Source: Rhipidocladum racemiflorum (Eukaryota; Streptophyta; Magnoliopsida; Poales; Poaceae). Taken from it: DNA of 64,000 bases. The stretch spans positions 15,499,666-15,563,665 of the forward strand of contig CM070577.1 in NCBI GenBank assembly GCA_036346355.1. The letters run 5' to 3'. The notes under the pieces are model-generated. The model did not search any database. It had not been told where the DNA came from and saw nothing but the letters and a program-made list of their open reading frames with translations. A program made the translations under genes and the position numbers. Positions 31,752 to 45,292 of this stretch are shown here, one piece after another; position 1 is the stretch's first letter; each line of letters begins with the position of its first letter.

Positions 31752-34700
31752 GTGTCTATGCGTAGATGTTTTGTACGGTTTAAAACACATGTGGATGTGG
31801 GCGTTGATGATCATGTTATTGCATACTTTCGTGTATTTTGGATCATGGTGGCATAGTGGGATTTGAAGCGGCCCGGACTAACCTTACATGTCCTCGCACA
31901 TGAGACTTGTTCCACGCTCGACATGCAACTAGTATTGCATAAGTGGCTTTGCGGGTGTCAGTTTCTCCTACTATAGTCATGATCTAATTTACAACGGTTT
32001 GCTAATAATGTTTTTATCACCGTTGTGGTTCTTGTTCGTAGGTAAGAATAGTTTTTCCTAGAAAGCCCAAAACCACGTAAAATATGCAAAAATAAATTAG
32101 AGGCGTCTAACTTGTTTTTGTGGCTTGTGATGTGATATGGTCATTGATACAAAGATTGTTGTATGAAATGAAATTTATTGTAAATTTAAACAACCGGCAG
32201 GAGCCATTTGGTTGTTTTTCTTTGTATGGCCTGCGTGCTAAGTATATGTCCATGTGATATATTGTAATGGAGGAAGACAATCAAGATGGCAACATCATGG
32301 ACCTTGGTGCCATGCCTATGGAATGATGGAGATCATACCATGTCGCACAAGATGGAGATCAAGTCTTTGAAAGGACCATATCATATCACTTTATTCATGC
32401 ATGTGATGTTAATCCTTTTATGCATCTTATTTTGCTTGATTATGATCACGTCGATAGCACTATAAGATGATCCCTCCAAATTAATATCAAGATAATAATG
32501 TGTTCTTCCATAGTATGCACCGTTAAGAAAGTTCGCTGCTTCAAGCACCACGTGATGATCGGGTGTGATAGACTCTACGTTCGCATACAACGGGTGTAAG
32601 CCGATTTACACACGCAAATACTTTGGTTCTACTTGGCGAGCCTAGCATGTACAGACATGGCCTCTAACACGAACCGAAAGGTAAAGCATGAGTCATATGG
32701 ATGATATGATGAACATATTGATGTTCGCCTTTGAAACTATGCCGCCTCACGTGATGATCGGTTTCGGTATAGTGAATTTGGTTCGTGTAATCACTAAAGA
32801 TGACTAGAGGGATGTTGTTTTTGAGTGGGAGTTCTCGTAGTAATTTTGAATTAAACTTGAACTTAATCTATTATGAACTTAGTCTAAATAACTTTGCAAA
32901 TACGTTGTAGATGGCACCCCTACTTTCAATTTCAATCTGTTCATGGAGAAAGAGAAACTAGCCACCAATGGTAGCAACTTTACCAATCGGCCCTTAACTC
33001 GAGGATTCTCCTCACGCTCAAAGGAGCTATGTGCTAGAAGCGCCACTGTGCCCCGCCTACCGATGATGCCCCCGAGGAGGAGAAAAATGTTTTCTTGACT
33101 CGCAAGGAGGACCACAGCTTTAGTTCAATGCGGCATTTTGTATGGCCTTGAGCCCGAGCCGCGAAACGCTTTCGAGCACAAAGCAATGCTTTTGATACAA
33201 TGAGAGAGTTGAAAATGATCTTCGACACCCATGCCGCATGATGAGAGTTATGAAGCTTGAAAAGTTCTTTAGTGCATGATGGAGGAAAACAGCTCCGTTA
33301 GTGAGCACGTACTCAAAATGTTCGGGTATGCCGATAAACTCATAGCTTTGGGAATAACGATCCCCATTGAGCTAGGAATTCATCGTGTTCTCGATCCTAC
33401 GCCACCAAGCTACAAGAGCTTTGTGATGAACTACAACATGCAGGCATGAAGAAGTCTCTCCTCGAGCTTCATTAATCGAAACTGAAGTGGAGATCAAGAA
33501 GGAACATCAAGTGTTGATGGTCCAAAAGACTATCGATTTCAAGAAGAAAGGCAAGGCTAAGGGAAACTTCAAGAAGAAGGGCAAGTCTGTTGCTACATCT
33601 GAGAAGAAGACCAAGGCCGCCCTAAGTCGACATCGAATGTTTTACTGCAAGGGCACTGGGCACTGGAAGCGCAATCGCCCAAAATATCTCGGGTGATAAG
33701 AAGGACGGGAAAGTGAGCAAAGGTATATATGATATACATGTTATTGATGTGTACCTTACTAGTACTCGCAGAGTGCACTGGTATTTGATACCGGTTCGGT
33801 TGCTAACATATGTAACTCAAACAGAGCTAAGGAATAAGCGACAACTAGCAAGGGATGAGGTAATGATGCGCGCTTCGGCAATGGATCAAAAGTTGATGTG
33901 ATCGCCGTCGGACGCTACCTATCCAATTACCATCGAGATTAGTTATAAACCTAAATAATTGTTATTTAGTGCTTGCGTTGAGCATGAACATCATATCCGG
34001 ATCTTGTTTAATGCGAGGACGGTTATTCATTCAAGTCCGAGAACAATGGTTGTTCAATTTATATGAATAATATCTTTTATGGTCATGCACCGAAAGAATG
34101 GTTTGTTTATTTTGAATCTTGATAATAGTACACATGTTCATAATGTGAATGCCAAAAGAATTAAGTTGAATAATGATATTGCCGGCATATATGTGGCATT
34201 GCCGCTTATGTCATATTGGTGTTAAACGCATGAAGAAGCTCCATTCGATGGACTACTAGAATCACTTGATTATGAATCATTTGAGACATGTGAACCATGC
34301 CTCATGGGCAAGATGACTAGAACCCCGCTTTCCGGTACAATGGAGCGGGCAACCGACTTATTGGAAATCATACATACCGATGTGTGTGGTCCAATGAGTG
34401 TGTCGGTAGCGTGGTGGATATCGTTATGTTACTTTCACGGATGATTTGAGTAGATATGGATATATTTACTTAATGAAACACAAGTCTGAAACATTTGAAA
34501 AGTTCAAAGAATTTCAGAGTGAAATAGAAAATCATCGTAAATGTAAAGATCAAATTTCTACGATCCGATCGTGGAGGAGAGTATCTTAGTTACGAGTTTG
34601 GCACACACATGAGACAATGTGGAATAATTTCACAACTCACTCCTGCTGGAACACCACAACGTAATGGTGTATCCGAAGCGCCGTAATCGTACTTTATTGG

Positions 34701-36878
34701 ATATGGTTCGATCTATGATGTCCCTTACAGATTTGCCACTTTCATTTTGGGGTCATGCACTAGAAACAAATGCATTCACTTTAAATAGGGCACCATCTAA
34801 ATCCGTTGAAACGACACAGATGAATTATGGTTTGGCAACAAACCTAAGTCATCATTTCTAAAAGTTTGGGGATGCGATGTTTATGTGAAGAAACTTCAAC
34901 TCGATAAACTCGAACCCAAAGCGGAAAAATGCGTCTTCATAGGATACCCTAAAGAAACAATTGGGTACACCTTCTATCACAGATCCGAGGGCAAGGTTTT
35001 CGTTGCTAAGAATGGATCTTTTTTGGAGAAAGAGTTTCTCTCGAAAGGTGTGAGTAGTAGGAAGGTAGAACTCGACGAGGTTGTTGAACCTTCTCTTCAT
35101 GGAATGGCAAGTGCAAAGAACACGGAAGTTGTTTGAGTTGACTTCACCAAATGAAGAGGAACTAATGATAAGGATCATGAAACTCCGAAAGAGAACACTA
35201 CCGCACCTCGCAGTCAACAAGAGCGCATAATGCTCCGACTTTTATGTTCCTACTATGAATGTCATGGTAGTTGAGAATAATGACCTGCGACGTATGATGA
35301 AGCGATGATGAGCCCAGATTCCGACAAATGGCTAGAAGCCATGAAATCCGAAATGGGATCCATGTATGAAAACCAAGTATGGACTTTGGTGGACCTACCC
35401 AATGACCGTAAGGCCGTTGAGAACAAATGGATTTTCAAAAGGAAAATAGACGCTGATGGTAATGTGACCGTCTATAATGCTCGACTTGTAGCAAAGGGTT
35501 TTCGACAAATTCAAGGAGTTGACTACGATGAAACTTTCTCACCCGTAGCGATGCTAAAGTCTGTAAGGATAATGTTAGCAATTGCCGCATTTTTCGATTA
35601 TGAAATCTGGCAGATGGATGTCGAAAGCTGCGTTCCTTAATGGAAACATTGAGGAAGAGTTGTATATGATACAACCCAAAGGTTTTGTTGATCCTAAGGA
35701 TGCTAATAAGGTATGCAAACTTCAGCGATCCATTTATGGACTCAAGCAAGCATCACGGTTGGAATCTCCGTTTTGATGAGGTAATCAAAGGTTTTGGATT
35801 TGTCCAAACTTACGGAGAATCTTGTGTTTACAAGAAAGTGAGTGGGAGCTCTATAGCATTTCTGATATTATATGTGGATGACATATTGTTGATAGGAAAT
35901 GATATAGAATTTTTGAAAAGTGTAAAAGATTACTTAAACAATAAGTTTTCAATGAAGGACCTTGGTGAAGCGGCATATATTTTAGGCATCAAAATCTATA
36001 GAGATAGATCGAGACGCTTGATTGGGCTATCACAAAGTACATATCTTGACAAGATTCTAAAGAAGTTTAGAATGGACGAAAGTAAGAAAGGGTTCTTACC
36101 TATGATGCAAGGCAAGACATTGAGTAAGACTCAGAGTCCAGCTACAGCAGAAGATAGAGAAGTAATGAATAAGATTCCCTATGCTTCAGCCATAGGCTCT
36201 ATCATGTATGCTATGTTGTGTACAAGACCGGATGTGGCACATGCTATTAGTTTGACTAGCAGTGTACTACCCGATCCAGGTTTTGAACACTGACGGCGGT
36301 CAAGAATATCTTTAAGTACTTAAGAAGAACTAAGGATATGTTTCTCATATATGGTGGTGAAGAAGAGCTCGTCGCAAAGTGTTACGTCGACGCTTAGCTT
36401 TGACAGATCCTGATGACTCTAAGTCTCAATCCGGGTACATTTTTGAAATGAATGGAGGAGCAGTGAGTGGAGAAGTTCCAAGCAACTGTGGTGGCGGGAT
36501 CTTCAACAGAGGCGGAATATATTGTCGCTTGAGCGTAGCGAGAAGCGGTTTGGATGAAGATGTTCATATCCGAACTAGGTGTGGTTCCGAGTGCGTTGGA
36601 CCCGATGGTTATCTATTGTGACAATAATGGTGCCATAGCCAATGCTAAAGAACCAAGGTCACACAAGAATTCCAAGCATATTAAGCGCCGGTTTCACTCC
36701 ATCCGTGAACATGTCAAGGATGGCGATATAAAGATTTGCAAAGTGCACACGGATCTGAATGTGGCAGACTCGTTGACTAAAGCTCTCCCAAGGGCAAAAC
36801 ATGATCAACACCGAACTCAATGGGTGTTAGAATCATCACAATGTAATCTAGATTATTGACTCTAGTGCAAGTGGGAGA
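31752..36878 (+). pseudogene. Copia gag-pol of RIRE1-like element, heavily decayed
   Basis: Pieces in several frames: gag near 33140-33450 (SVSEHVLKMFGYADKLIALG); a damaged zinc knuckle near 33640 (YCKGTGHWKRNRPK, two ligand Cys lost); integrase zinc-binding and core near 34180-34860 (CEPCLMGKM, TPAGTPQRNGVSE); reverse transcriptase 35305-36290 with LYVDDILLIGND intact but frame breaks near 35635 and 35760; RNase H near 36400-36850 (YCDNNGAIANAKEP, ADSLTKALP). The element cannot supply its own enzymes. The stretch 31752-33130 shows only fragments of coding sequence and includes the RIRE1-type long leader. Confidence 0.9.
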
Positions 36879-38505
36879 TCAAGGGAATATGCCCGAGAGG
36901 CAATAATAAATTGTTTATTATCATATTCCATGTTTATAATAGATGTTTATTTCTCATGCTAAAATTGTATTAATCGGAAACGTTAATACATGTGTGTTTA
37001 ATAAACAAAAAGGTTCCTAGTAAAGCCTCTTTTTAAACTAGCTCGTTGATTAACCGATGATCAAGGTTTCACGATCATGAACATTGGATGTTGTTAATAA
37101 CGGGGTCATGTCATTAGAAGAATGATGTGATGAACACACACCCAAGTTGGTATAGCAAATACGATCAAGTCATTTAGTTTGTTGTTGTATCAAACACATT
37201 CGAAATAGCTCTTTTCCTTAGACCATGAGATGATGTCAATCACTAATTCCTAAGAGTACTTTGATGACATCAAACGTCACTCCGTAACACGGTGACTATA
37301 AAGATGGATTTGGGTACTATGAAAGTATTAGTTGAGGCTCATGCATCAAGAGTGGGATTTGTCCATCCAGATGACGGAGAGATATACTCTGGGCCCTCTC
37401 GGTGATATCACATTGACATCGCTTGCAAGCATGTGACTAGGTCACAAGAATGTTATATCACGGAACGAGTAAAGAGTACTTGTCGGTAACGGGATCGAAC
37501 TAGGTATAGTTGATACTGATGATCGGATCCCGGACAAGTAAAATATCGTGAGACAAAAGGAATTGGTTATGTCGTTTCTGGTTTACGCGATCACTACTTC
37601 ATCGTTGAGTGAATGGGAGTCATTATGGATCTCCGTGATCCCGCCGATGATTATTGATCCGAGAGGAGTCTCAATCATGTCCATTTTATTCACGAACCGT
37701 AGGGTGACACACTTAAGGTTCATCGATGCATTTGAGTGGATACGAAACACCGGAGAAAAGTATGGATAAGATGGTGACTATTTTGAGTATCGCCTAATAG
37801 TTTCGAGATATCGGAATAGTTAAAGGGGGTATATGTTAATGTTTGTTAATTAAAAGAATTAACAAATATTAAATCTGAAATAAAAATGTTTATGGGAGAA
37901 AACCTTTCATTTCTTGAGTGGGGTTTTAATGGAAACCAAAGTGGGTTGAGTGGAGAGATCACTCACATGAAGAGAGGGAGGGCAAGGGGCACCCCCATGC
38001 GCCGGCCACCCCTTGGGGTTCTCCTCCTCCTCCTCCTCCTATAAAAGGGAGGGAGGAGCTCCTCTCTTTGGTGTTCATCCATTTGACCCTTTGGTTGGTC
38101 CTTTCTCCCTCCTCCTGCTGATCCGTTTTTCGAGCTGTGGCTTATGCGAAGCGCTGCTGAAATTATTTCTCCACCACCACCACCACTAAACTGTAGTGTT
38201 GTTGGAGTTTTCCGGGGATCCACTACTTCCGCTGCCCCGCTGGAACGAGGGATTGGAGGTCATCGTTGATCCGTACGTGTGACCAAGTACGGAGGCGTTG
38301 CCGTTTGTGGCGCTCATCTTCGCGACTTCGAAGTCGGGAGTGTACCTCTACATCAACCACGTTTGTTTGCGGGAACGTTATTCCCGCTTTCGGTCTACGA
38401 GGGTGAGTCCTTCTGAAACCATTTACTTGCATCTCCTAGATATGATCTTGGTGTTTGGTTGCAATCGTAGGAAAATTTTTGTTTTCCATGCTTCGAAACC
38501 CTTCA
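36879..38505 (+). repeat. 3' LTR of RIRE1-like element
   Basis: 1,627 bp, nearly identical to the 5' LTR. The first dinucleotide is TC rather than TG. It is preceded by the polypurine tract AAGTGGGAGA. TATAAAA at 38040-38046. Confidence 0.95.
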
Positions 38506-38941
38506 CTCCCATGTTAGTTTGTATGGACTATTGCGATTATTAGTATTGTTTATGCTCCATTCCTGTGATGATGAGAATGGATTCATACTGTGAATGGTCA
38601 TTTAGTAATATTGATTCATGGCAAATGAATAATGAGAAGAAAATGTGCATCATTTGCATACATATCATAAAAGAGTTGATGAGTCAGGTCGGTGAGAAAT
38701 GTCATATGAGGTCATATGGCTAATCCCGAGTGCTCTTGAGAAGTCCTACCTCGTAGTCCCATCCATATGGATGGATAGGAGCAATACAGTAAGAGTAGGC
38801 CCCTCCAGAGGGAGGTAGAGAATGAAAGGGTGCGACACCGACGGGTGTGCACTCTAGCTATACCGATATAAGCTACGAAAAGGTGCATGTGAGCATGAAA
38901 GCATATTGCATTGCATAGCATTGCTATTATTGATTGATGAG

Positions 38942-40351
38942 TGAAAGGACCAACGATGTCGCCTAGAGGGGGGGTGAATAGGCGGATTAAAATTTACGCA
39001 GCGGAATAAAACTGGCCGAGCTGGTCAACCCGGAGTCTCCGGGTTTTGGTCCGGATACTCCGGCTTGTCCGGAGTGTCCGGTATTGAGTCCGGACTCTCC
39101 GGGTTAGCTGGCTCGGGAGCGCAATAAAAACTACTCTAGCAAGCACAATAAACTACTAGAAGTAGAAAGCAAGAACAACCTAGAACAATTGCTAGACAAG
39201 ATTTGAATTAAAGCTAAGCAAAGAGCTAGATCTAACTTCACACATTCAAATCCAAATGAGCAAGACTAGGAAGTAAAAGAGAGAGCGAGAGACGCGATTT
39301 TTCACCGAAGTTTGAATTCTTGAAGGGAATCCTACGTCTCCGTTGAGGGGGCTCGGTCACACTTGAGCCGGGGTCTCTTTCAACCCGCTTTCCTCCCGGT
39401 GTTGCACAAATGCACTCGCCGGCTTCACTCCTTGTCTCTTTCCTTTCGGAGGCGAGACTAGCCTTCACAAACGACCGGGGCTCACCACACAAGTTGGTAG
39501 CTCCCGGTGACTCCTAGCCGTCTAGGAGACCTTCAACCTCCAAGAGAAATAGCACCACGAAGAATCGCTTGGAGGATGAACTAGTGCTCAACAAGATGAA
39601 ATGAATGCACTTAGCACTTTGCTTCTTCCTCTCCTCACCAAAAGGATCAACAACCAAATTAATTGGTGGGAGGAAGAGGGGGCTCTATTAAATGCTTAGA
39701 GATGGTTAGGAATGGCTTGAATGCTGCTATGAATGAGCTCAATAGAGATCCTAGCCGTTGGAGAGGAGTGGAGGCTTTAAATACCCTTTTTGAAAACTAG
39801 CCGTTACTCCCGTTTTTGAACAGGCCGGAGTGTCCGGACAAATAACCCGGAGACTCCGGGTTATCCGGAGACTCCGGACCAAAAGTCCGGATACTCCAGA
39901 CCAGCTAGAACCAAAAGCAACCGAGAGGTCCAACCCGGAGACTCCGGACAAAATGTCCGGATACTCCGGATTGAATCCGGAGACTCCGGACCAAATGTCC
40001 GGATACTCCGGGTTACCCAGTTCGGTTTCAAATTGAAACTATTCAAAACGAAATGTAGGAGTGCTTATTTGAGATGCAGTAAATGATGTTGAGCACATGC
40101 ACATCCTAAAGTCGATTTCTCGTCATACCCTCTTAATAGTACGGCTATCCTTAAGACACAAATAAATAAAGTGTTACAACTTTGGTCTTGATGCCGTCCT
40201 TTTGCTTTTGAGTAGTCATAGGGCCGTCCAATGTCATTCCAAGCTCGATATGATCTCGATCTCTGCAGTATTCTTGGATAAAACATTAGATCTCTTTAAT
40301 TGTGTCATCATTAATCACCAAAACAATTTGAGGGGCCTAGATGCACTTTCA
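38942..40351 (-). repeat. 3' LTR of SIRE-type element
   Basis: 1,410 bp; on the minus strand TGAAAGTGCATCTAGGCCCC...GGTCCTTTCA. The polypurine tract AAAAAGGGGGAGAT lies at complement 40352-40365. Clusters of CCGGAG..CTCCGG boxes occur at 39029-39110 and 39823-40012. It holds a short inverted repeat, ATTTGAAT (39201-39208) and ATTCAAAT (39244-39251). Confidence 0.95.
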
Positions 40352-40365
40352 ATCTCCCCCTTTTT

Positions 40366-42372
40366 GGTGTATTGATGACAACACAATTAATTAGCAAATA
40401 AAATAACGAGAACTAGACTTAGCTATGAGATAAAAAGAGGAGCTCCCCCTAAATGTGTGCATTAGAAGAATTTAGAGGAAACAAATGCACATATTTAACG
40501 AGAGATAACCGAGAGCTCCCCCCTCAAACACAGCATCCGAGAATACAACACAAGAAACTGAAAGCAATCCATGCATAAAATAAGCATTAAAGTCATTACA
40601 TAGAATAACAGAGTTCACGACACGAAATAAGCAAAGATATGAAGCAACACAAGCGAGTATGCAGACAAAGGAAAGCATAAACGCCCATGCGACTACAGAC
40701 ACCGCGACTAAAGAGCTCACTCCCCCTTGGGCATCAAGACACCAAAAGAGGGAGAAACACGAAGGATCACTCGTCGTTGCCTTCGTCGTCGGACGCGGAG
40801 TACTCGCTGCCGGGGTCATCTCCGGCGGCAAAGTGAGAGGAGGAGGTGATGCCGAAGAGGCGATCTGCAGAGGTGGCATCGCTACTCTCCTCGGAAGACC
40901 GAAGGAGTCGCTGGAGAGACCGCCGCCATTGTGGCGGCGGATCTGCGAATGTCTTGACCATTCTTCTTGATTTGCTTGCTCATCACCTTCTGCCTGGTGG
41001 AGTTGTCGCGGCAAAGAAGAAAGACATGCTTGAGCATCCTCTGAAGAGTGCCACTAGGAACCTCAGACTGCCCAAGAATCGGCGGGAGGCACGGTAGGGG
41101 TAGAGGTAGAGCCTGAGCACGACCTCGGCGAAGCCTAGCAAAGAGACTGGAGCAGCTGGAGGGGCTGGAGTAGACTGAGGACGGACCTTGTAAGCAAGAT
41201 GCTCCTCATCTCTGACAAACTTCAGCCCACTCACTGAAGAGATCAAGGTCATCACGAAGGGTGCATAGCTGCAGCTGGCCATGTTGCTCTGCGCATTCTG
41301 TCTCATCGTCTCCCACATGAAATCGACAATGTCAAACGGGTGGGTGCGCTCAACGAGATGAAACAGCAAGTTCCTTCCATAGGAACTGATGGTAGAAGCA
41401 TCTCCCTCCTTGGGAGAAAGAGTGACCCTCAACATCCTGTTGAGGACAGCAGGAACATCCTTCAGACCCTTGATGGTCCCCACTGTGAAACTCCTCGAAG
41501 TGTCATACAAAGCCTCAATCTGCTCAGGAGTCATCACCTTCTTTGCATGAAGCTTTGGGACTGTCATTATACCTGAGATTGAGGACTCTGGCAAACCTCT
41601 TCTTGCTAGCCACATACCAAACCTTGTCAGTCATCCACCATATGGCCTCATCATTCTTGTCAAAGTACAAGGTGGCATAGAACGCATGATAACCTCATTG
41701 TTCCATCATACTTATGCGCCATGATGTTCTTGATTTGATGCACGGCTCGCAAATCGAATGATCTCGATGAAGACTGGATTACTGCAGCAGCCATGTATTC
41801 CCAAATAATGGTCTTCATGCGAACCACTGGTGCTCAAGTGGGTATAGGACCGTCTCATAGAAATTGGCTTAAACCGGTTCCAAACCGGCGGTCCACATAC
41901 TCATCCTGGTAGAGCTCCAGAGGATCTTTCTTTACGTGCTCAACAATGGCCTTCCCTTTTCCGAGATCCTGTCCGTGTCGATTATCCTCATTGGGTTCCA
42001 CAGACATTGGATAGTTCCACACGGGCTTAGCCTTGGCTAGAGGACCAATGAAGCGCCGAATTTAAATGGCTCCTCTTCTCGATCACGGCCTGGCATGAGT
42101 ATCTGCAGGATGCTCATCTGGATCGAGGAGTTGGTGAGGTGGAGGAGACAGACAGTGCCGACGCCGGGCGCTAGCTGGCCACGAGGTCTGGAAATGGGTC
42201 TTTTGGCCACTCCAATTCTCTGCTTTTTCTGCGGAGGCCGCGGAGGAGAATTTGTGGGAGACGCGCCCTGAGCGGGATCACTGCCACCAGCTGCCTGCTG
42301 AGGAGGATCGCTGCCACCAGCTGTCTGCTGAGGAGGATCGCTGCCACCAGAAGTTCCTTGAGAAGGATCCAT
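40366..42372 (-). pseudogene. 3' (env-position) ORF of the SIRE-type element, function unknown
   Basis: Between pol and the 3' LTR, minus strand. It begins at 42372 with MDPSQGTSGGSDPPQQTAGG and two more GGSDPPQQ or GGSDPAQG units, then PRPPQKKQRIGV, a basic segment. Later frames give LYQDEYVDRRFGTGLSQF, and 41615-40983 encodes VPAVLNRMLRVTLSPKEG with hydrophobic stretches. Frames change several times. SIRE relatives often carry an extra ORF here, sometimes called env-like. I cannot assign a domain; no signal peptide is evident at the start. 40366-40982 looks non-coding. Confidence 0.5.
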
Positions 42373-43424
42373 CTGACCAGATAGAGCGAACGAGAAGAAT
42401 TAGCCGAGAGGCGATACGAAAAACAGCGAAGAAAGGAATCTGGCCAAGGCACCCAACCCGGAGAGTCCGGACAAAAAGTCCGGATACTCCGGATTGCATT
42501 CGGAGACTCCGGACAGAATGTCCGGACACTCCGGATCGACCCGGAGACTCCGGACCCAGAGTCCGGACACTCCGGATGTGCGTAGAAAGCGCCTGCAGGC
42601 GGCCAAGGGAAGAGCCGTCCAATCCGCACAACTCAACAAATTGACTCTAGATTGCCACAAGAAGATTGGAATAAGGTCTAGGGCACAATCTAGAACAAGA
42701 TTTCACGAAATTAGGGCACGGATTGGAACTCACCTCAACGGGATTGAAACCGAGAAAATGCGGGATAATAGGGAGATCGACTCTTCGATCTTGAGAACCT
42801 CCACGAGACAAAGCACACCCTAGAGAGATGAAGCACGAGGAGAAACCCTAAGAACCGCAAGAGATCGATCCAAACCCGGAAGGAACGAGATTAGGGCAAA
42901 GATTCTTACCACAATCTCCAATCCAAGGAAGAGGAGGAGTCCAAGATCCCTAGGAGAGAGAGAGGAGCACGAGAGAGGGAGAGGAAGAGGCGCCCGGAGC
43001 AAAAGGAATGAAAAAGAAACCGCGCGGGATTGGGGGGAACTTAAACCGTCCGCCCCAACCCGGAGACTCCGGATTTTCAGTCCGGAGACTCCGGTCCAAC
43101 CCGGAGAGTCCGGACAAATAGTCCGGAGACTCCGAATGATCCGGAGACTCCGGATTAAATACGGACGATCGGGTTGCCCATTTCGGTTAGGAATTAGACA
43201 AAATAAAGGATAGCTCAAGGAATTCGGCGGAGCGAGAGGGAGAAAGATTCCTAAGATGTCAACTTGATATATGACCAGTGAACAATAAAGCAACCAAGCT
43301 ATGGTCACATATCAATGACAAGATCAGAGGATCAAGAGCCAACAACATTGGATAAATTCAAAGAAAAAGATGAATAAAGTTTTGAAATTCATTTTTCATT
43401 CACCAACCAATATGTGAGCACATG
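42373..43424 (-). other. Spacer between pol and the 3' ORF, rich in CCGGAG boxes
   Basis: Non-coding on the element strand. Two clusters of TCCGGAG/CTCCGGA palindromes lie at 42458-42575 and 43059-43165. ORFs across them only translate the repeat. Confidence 0.6.
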
Positions 43425-45292
43425 TCAAGCCACATTACGAGAGTCTAAGATATTTAGTCCACTTCTCAATTCACAGAACCTTTTCTCGTCAAGGGGCTTG
43501 GTAAAAATATCGGCTAATTGATCATTTGTACTCACATGTTGGATATCAATTTCGCCTTTAGTTGCGTGGTCTCTTAGGAAATGATGGCGAATATCAATGT
43601 GTTTTGTTCGGGAGTGTTGGACAGGATTGTTGGCAATTTTTATGGCACTTTCATTGTCACACAAAAGTGGAACGCTTTTGTAGGATAGACCATAATCACT
43701 CAAGGTTTGTCTCATCCAAAGTAGTTGGACACAACAACTCCCGGCGGCTATATATTCGGCCGGTGGATAGAGCTCACGGAATTTTGTTTCTTGGAAGACC
43801 ACGAGACTAGGGACCTACCCAAGAATTGGCAGGTTCCCGAGGTACTCTTCCTATCCACTTTGCAACCGGCATAATCCGCATCGGAATAGCCAAGAAGTTC
43901 AAAGGAGGATCCTTTCGGAAACCAAAGTCCGAAATGAGGAGTGTGCACTAAGTATCTCAAGATTCTCTTAACGGCCACCATGTGACACTCTTTTGGAGCG
44001 GCTTGAAAACGTGCACACATACAAACGCTAAGCATGATATCGGGCCTAGATGCACAAAGATAAAGGAGAGAACCGATCATCGAACGATATACCTTTTGGA
44101 TGACCGGTTTACCTTCTTTGTCGAGGTCTAGATGCCCGTTGGCCTGCATAGGCGTCCTTATAGGCTTGGCGTCCTCCATTCCGAACTTCTTGAGCATGTC
44201 CTTGATGTACTTGGTTTGACAAATGAAAGTTCCTTCCTTGAGTTGTTTGACTTGAAATCCGAGGAAGAACTTCAACTCTCCCATCATGGACATCTCAAAT
44301 CTTTTGGTCATTATCTTGCTAAACTCTTTACACAAATGTTCATTAGTAGATCCAAATATAATGTCATCGACATATATTTGGCACACAAACAAATCATTAT
44401 CAATATGCTTAGTAAAGAGAGTAGGGTCGGCCTTTCCGACTACAAAACCTTGTTCGAGAAGAAAGTCTCGTAGACATTCGAACCATGCCCTTGGAGCTTG
44501 CTTAAGTCCATAAAGTGCCTTGTGAAGGTAGTAGACGTGTTCCGGATGTCTTGGATCTTCAAATCCAGGTGGTTGCTCAACGTAGACCATCTCGGAGAGT
44601 GGTCCATTTAAGAAGGCGCTCTTCACGTCCATTTGATACAGCTTGAAATCATGGTGAGTAGCAAAGGCAAGTAATATTCTAATAGATTCAAGCCTAGCTA
44701 CAGGAGCAAAAGTTTCATCGAAATCCAAACCTTCGATTTGAGTGTACCCTTGAGCAACCAAATGAGCTTTGTTCCTTGTCACGATCCCGTTTTCATCTTG
44801 CTTGTTTCGGAAGACCCACTTAGTGCCGATGACGTTTTGCTTGGGTCTTTTGACAAGCTCCCAGACTTGATTGCGCTTGAAGTTGTTCAGTTCCTCTTGC
44901 ATAGCCATCACCCAATCTGGATCTTCAAGCGCTTCATCTACTTTAAGAGGTTCAAGAGAGGAAACGAACGAGTAAAATTCACAAAAATTTGCAACTCGAG
45001 ATCGAGTGGATACTCCCTTGTTGATGTCTCCAAGTATGTTGTCGACTGGATGATCTCTTTGAATGCTTTGATGAACTCTCGGATGAGGTACGGTTGAGTC
45101 CAAAGCTTGAATAGGGCCATCATCATCTTGAGTGGCATTTGAACCATCTTGAGCTTGCTTGGACGAGGAGGGAATATCTCCTGAGTCATCCCCATCCGGA
45201 GACTCCGGTATTGGACCCGGAGACTCGGACCAGTCCTGACACTCAGGGTTTGATCCGGAGACTCGGGTTGGGGTGCTCGGGTGAGTTTCCAA
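43425..45292 (-). pseudogene. Reverse transcriptase and RNase H of the SIRE-type element
   Basis: 45292-43748 is one long frame: linker, then WVMAMQEELNNFKRNQVWEL, YQMDVKSAFLNG, YGLKQAPRAWFE, CQIYVDDIIFGS with the catalytic YVDD, and the start of RNase H (SDADYAGCKVDRKSTSG). A frame change near 43800 moves to 43802-43425 with AEYIAAGSCC, LLCDNESAIKIA and ADIFTKPLDEKRF. The domains make and process cDNA from element RNA. The frame break removes the end of RNase H, but the core RT is preserved, so the element is relatively young. Confidence 0.93.

Larger units (their letters stand above)
30121..38505 (+). mobile_element. RIRE1/BARE-like Ty1-copia retrotransposon
   Basis: LTRs start TGAAGGGAATATGCCCGAGA (the 3' copy begins TCAAGGG) and end ACCCTTCA; the target duplication CTCCC is at 30116-30120 and 38506-38510. 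PBS TGGTATCAGAGC at 31739-31750. Total 8,385 bp. The AATATGCCCGAGAGGCAATA start is typical of the RIRE1/BARE/Angela group. Coding order is gag, protease region, integrase, reverse transcriptase, RNase H, as in Ty1-copia. Confidence 0.95.

Noticed and set aside
31144..31856. ORFs in both LTRs of the RIRE1-like element
   Set aside because: They lie in the LTR leader, occur in both LTRs and have no protein family; only the LTR promoter is functional there.
42171..42660. Overlapping ORFs on both strands with 'SGVSGL' and 'ETPD' repeats
   Set aside because: Translations of the CCGGAG/CTCCGG boxes in all frames.
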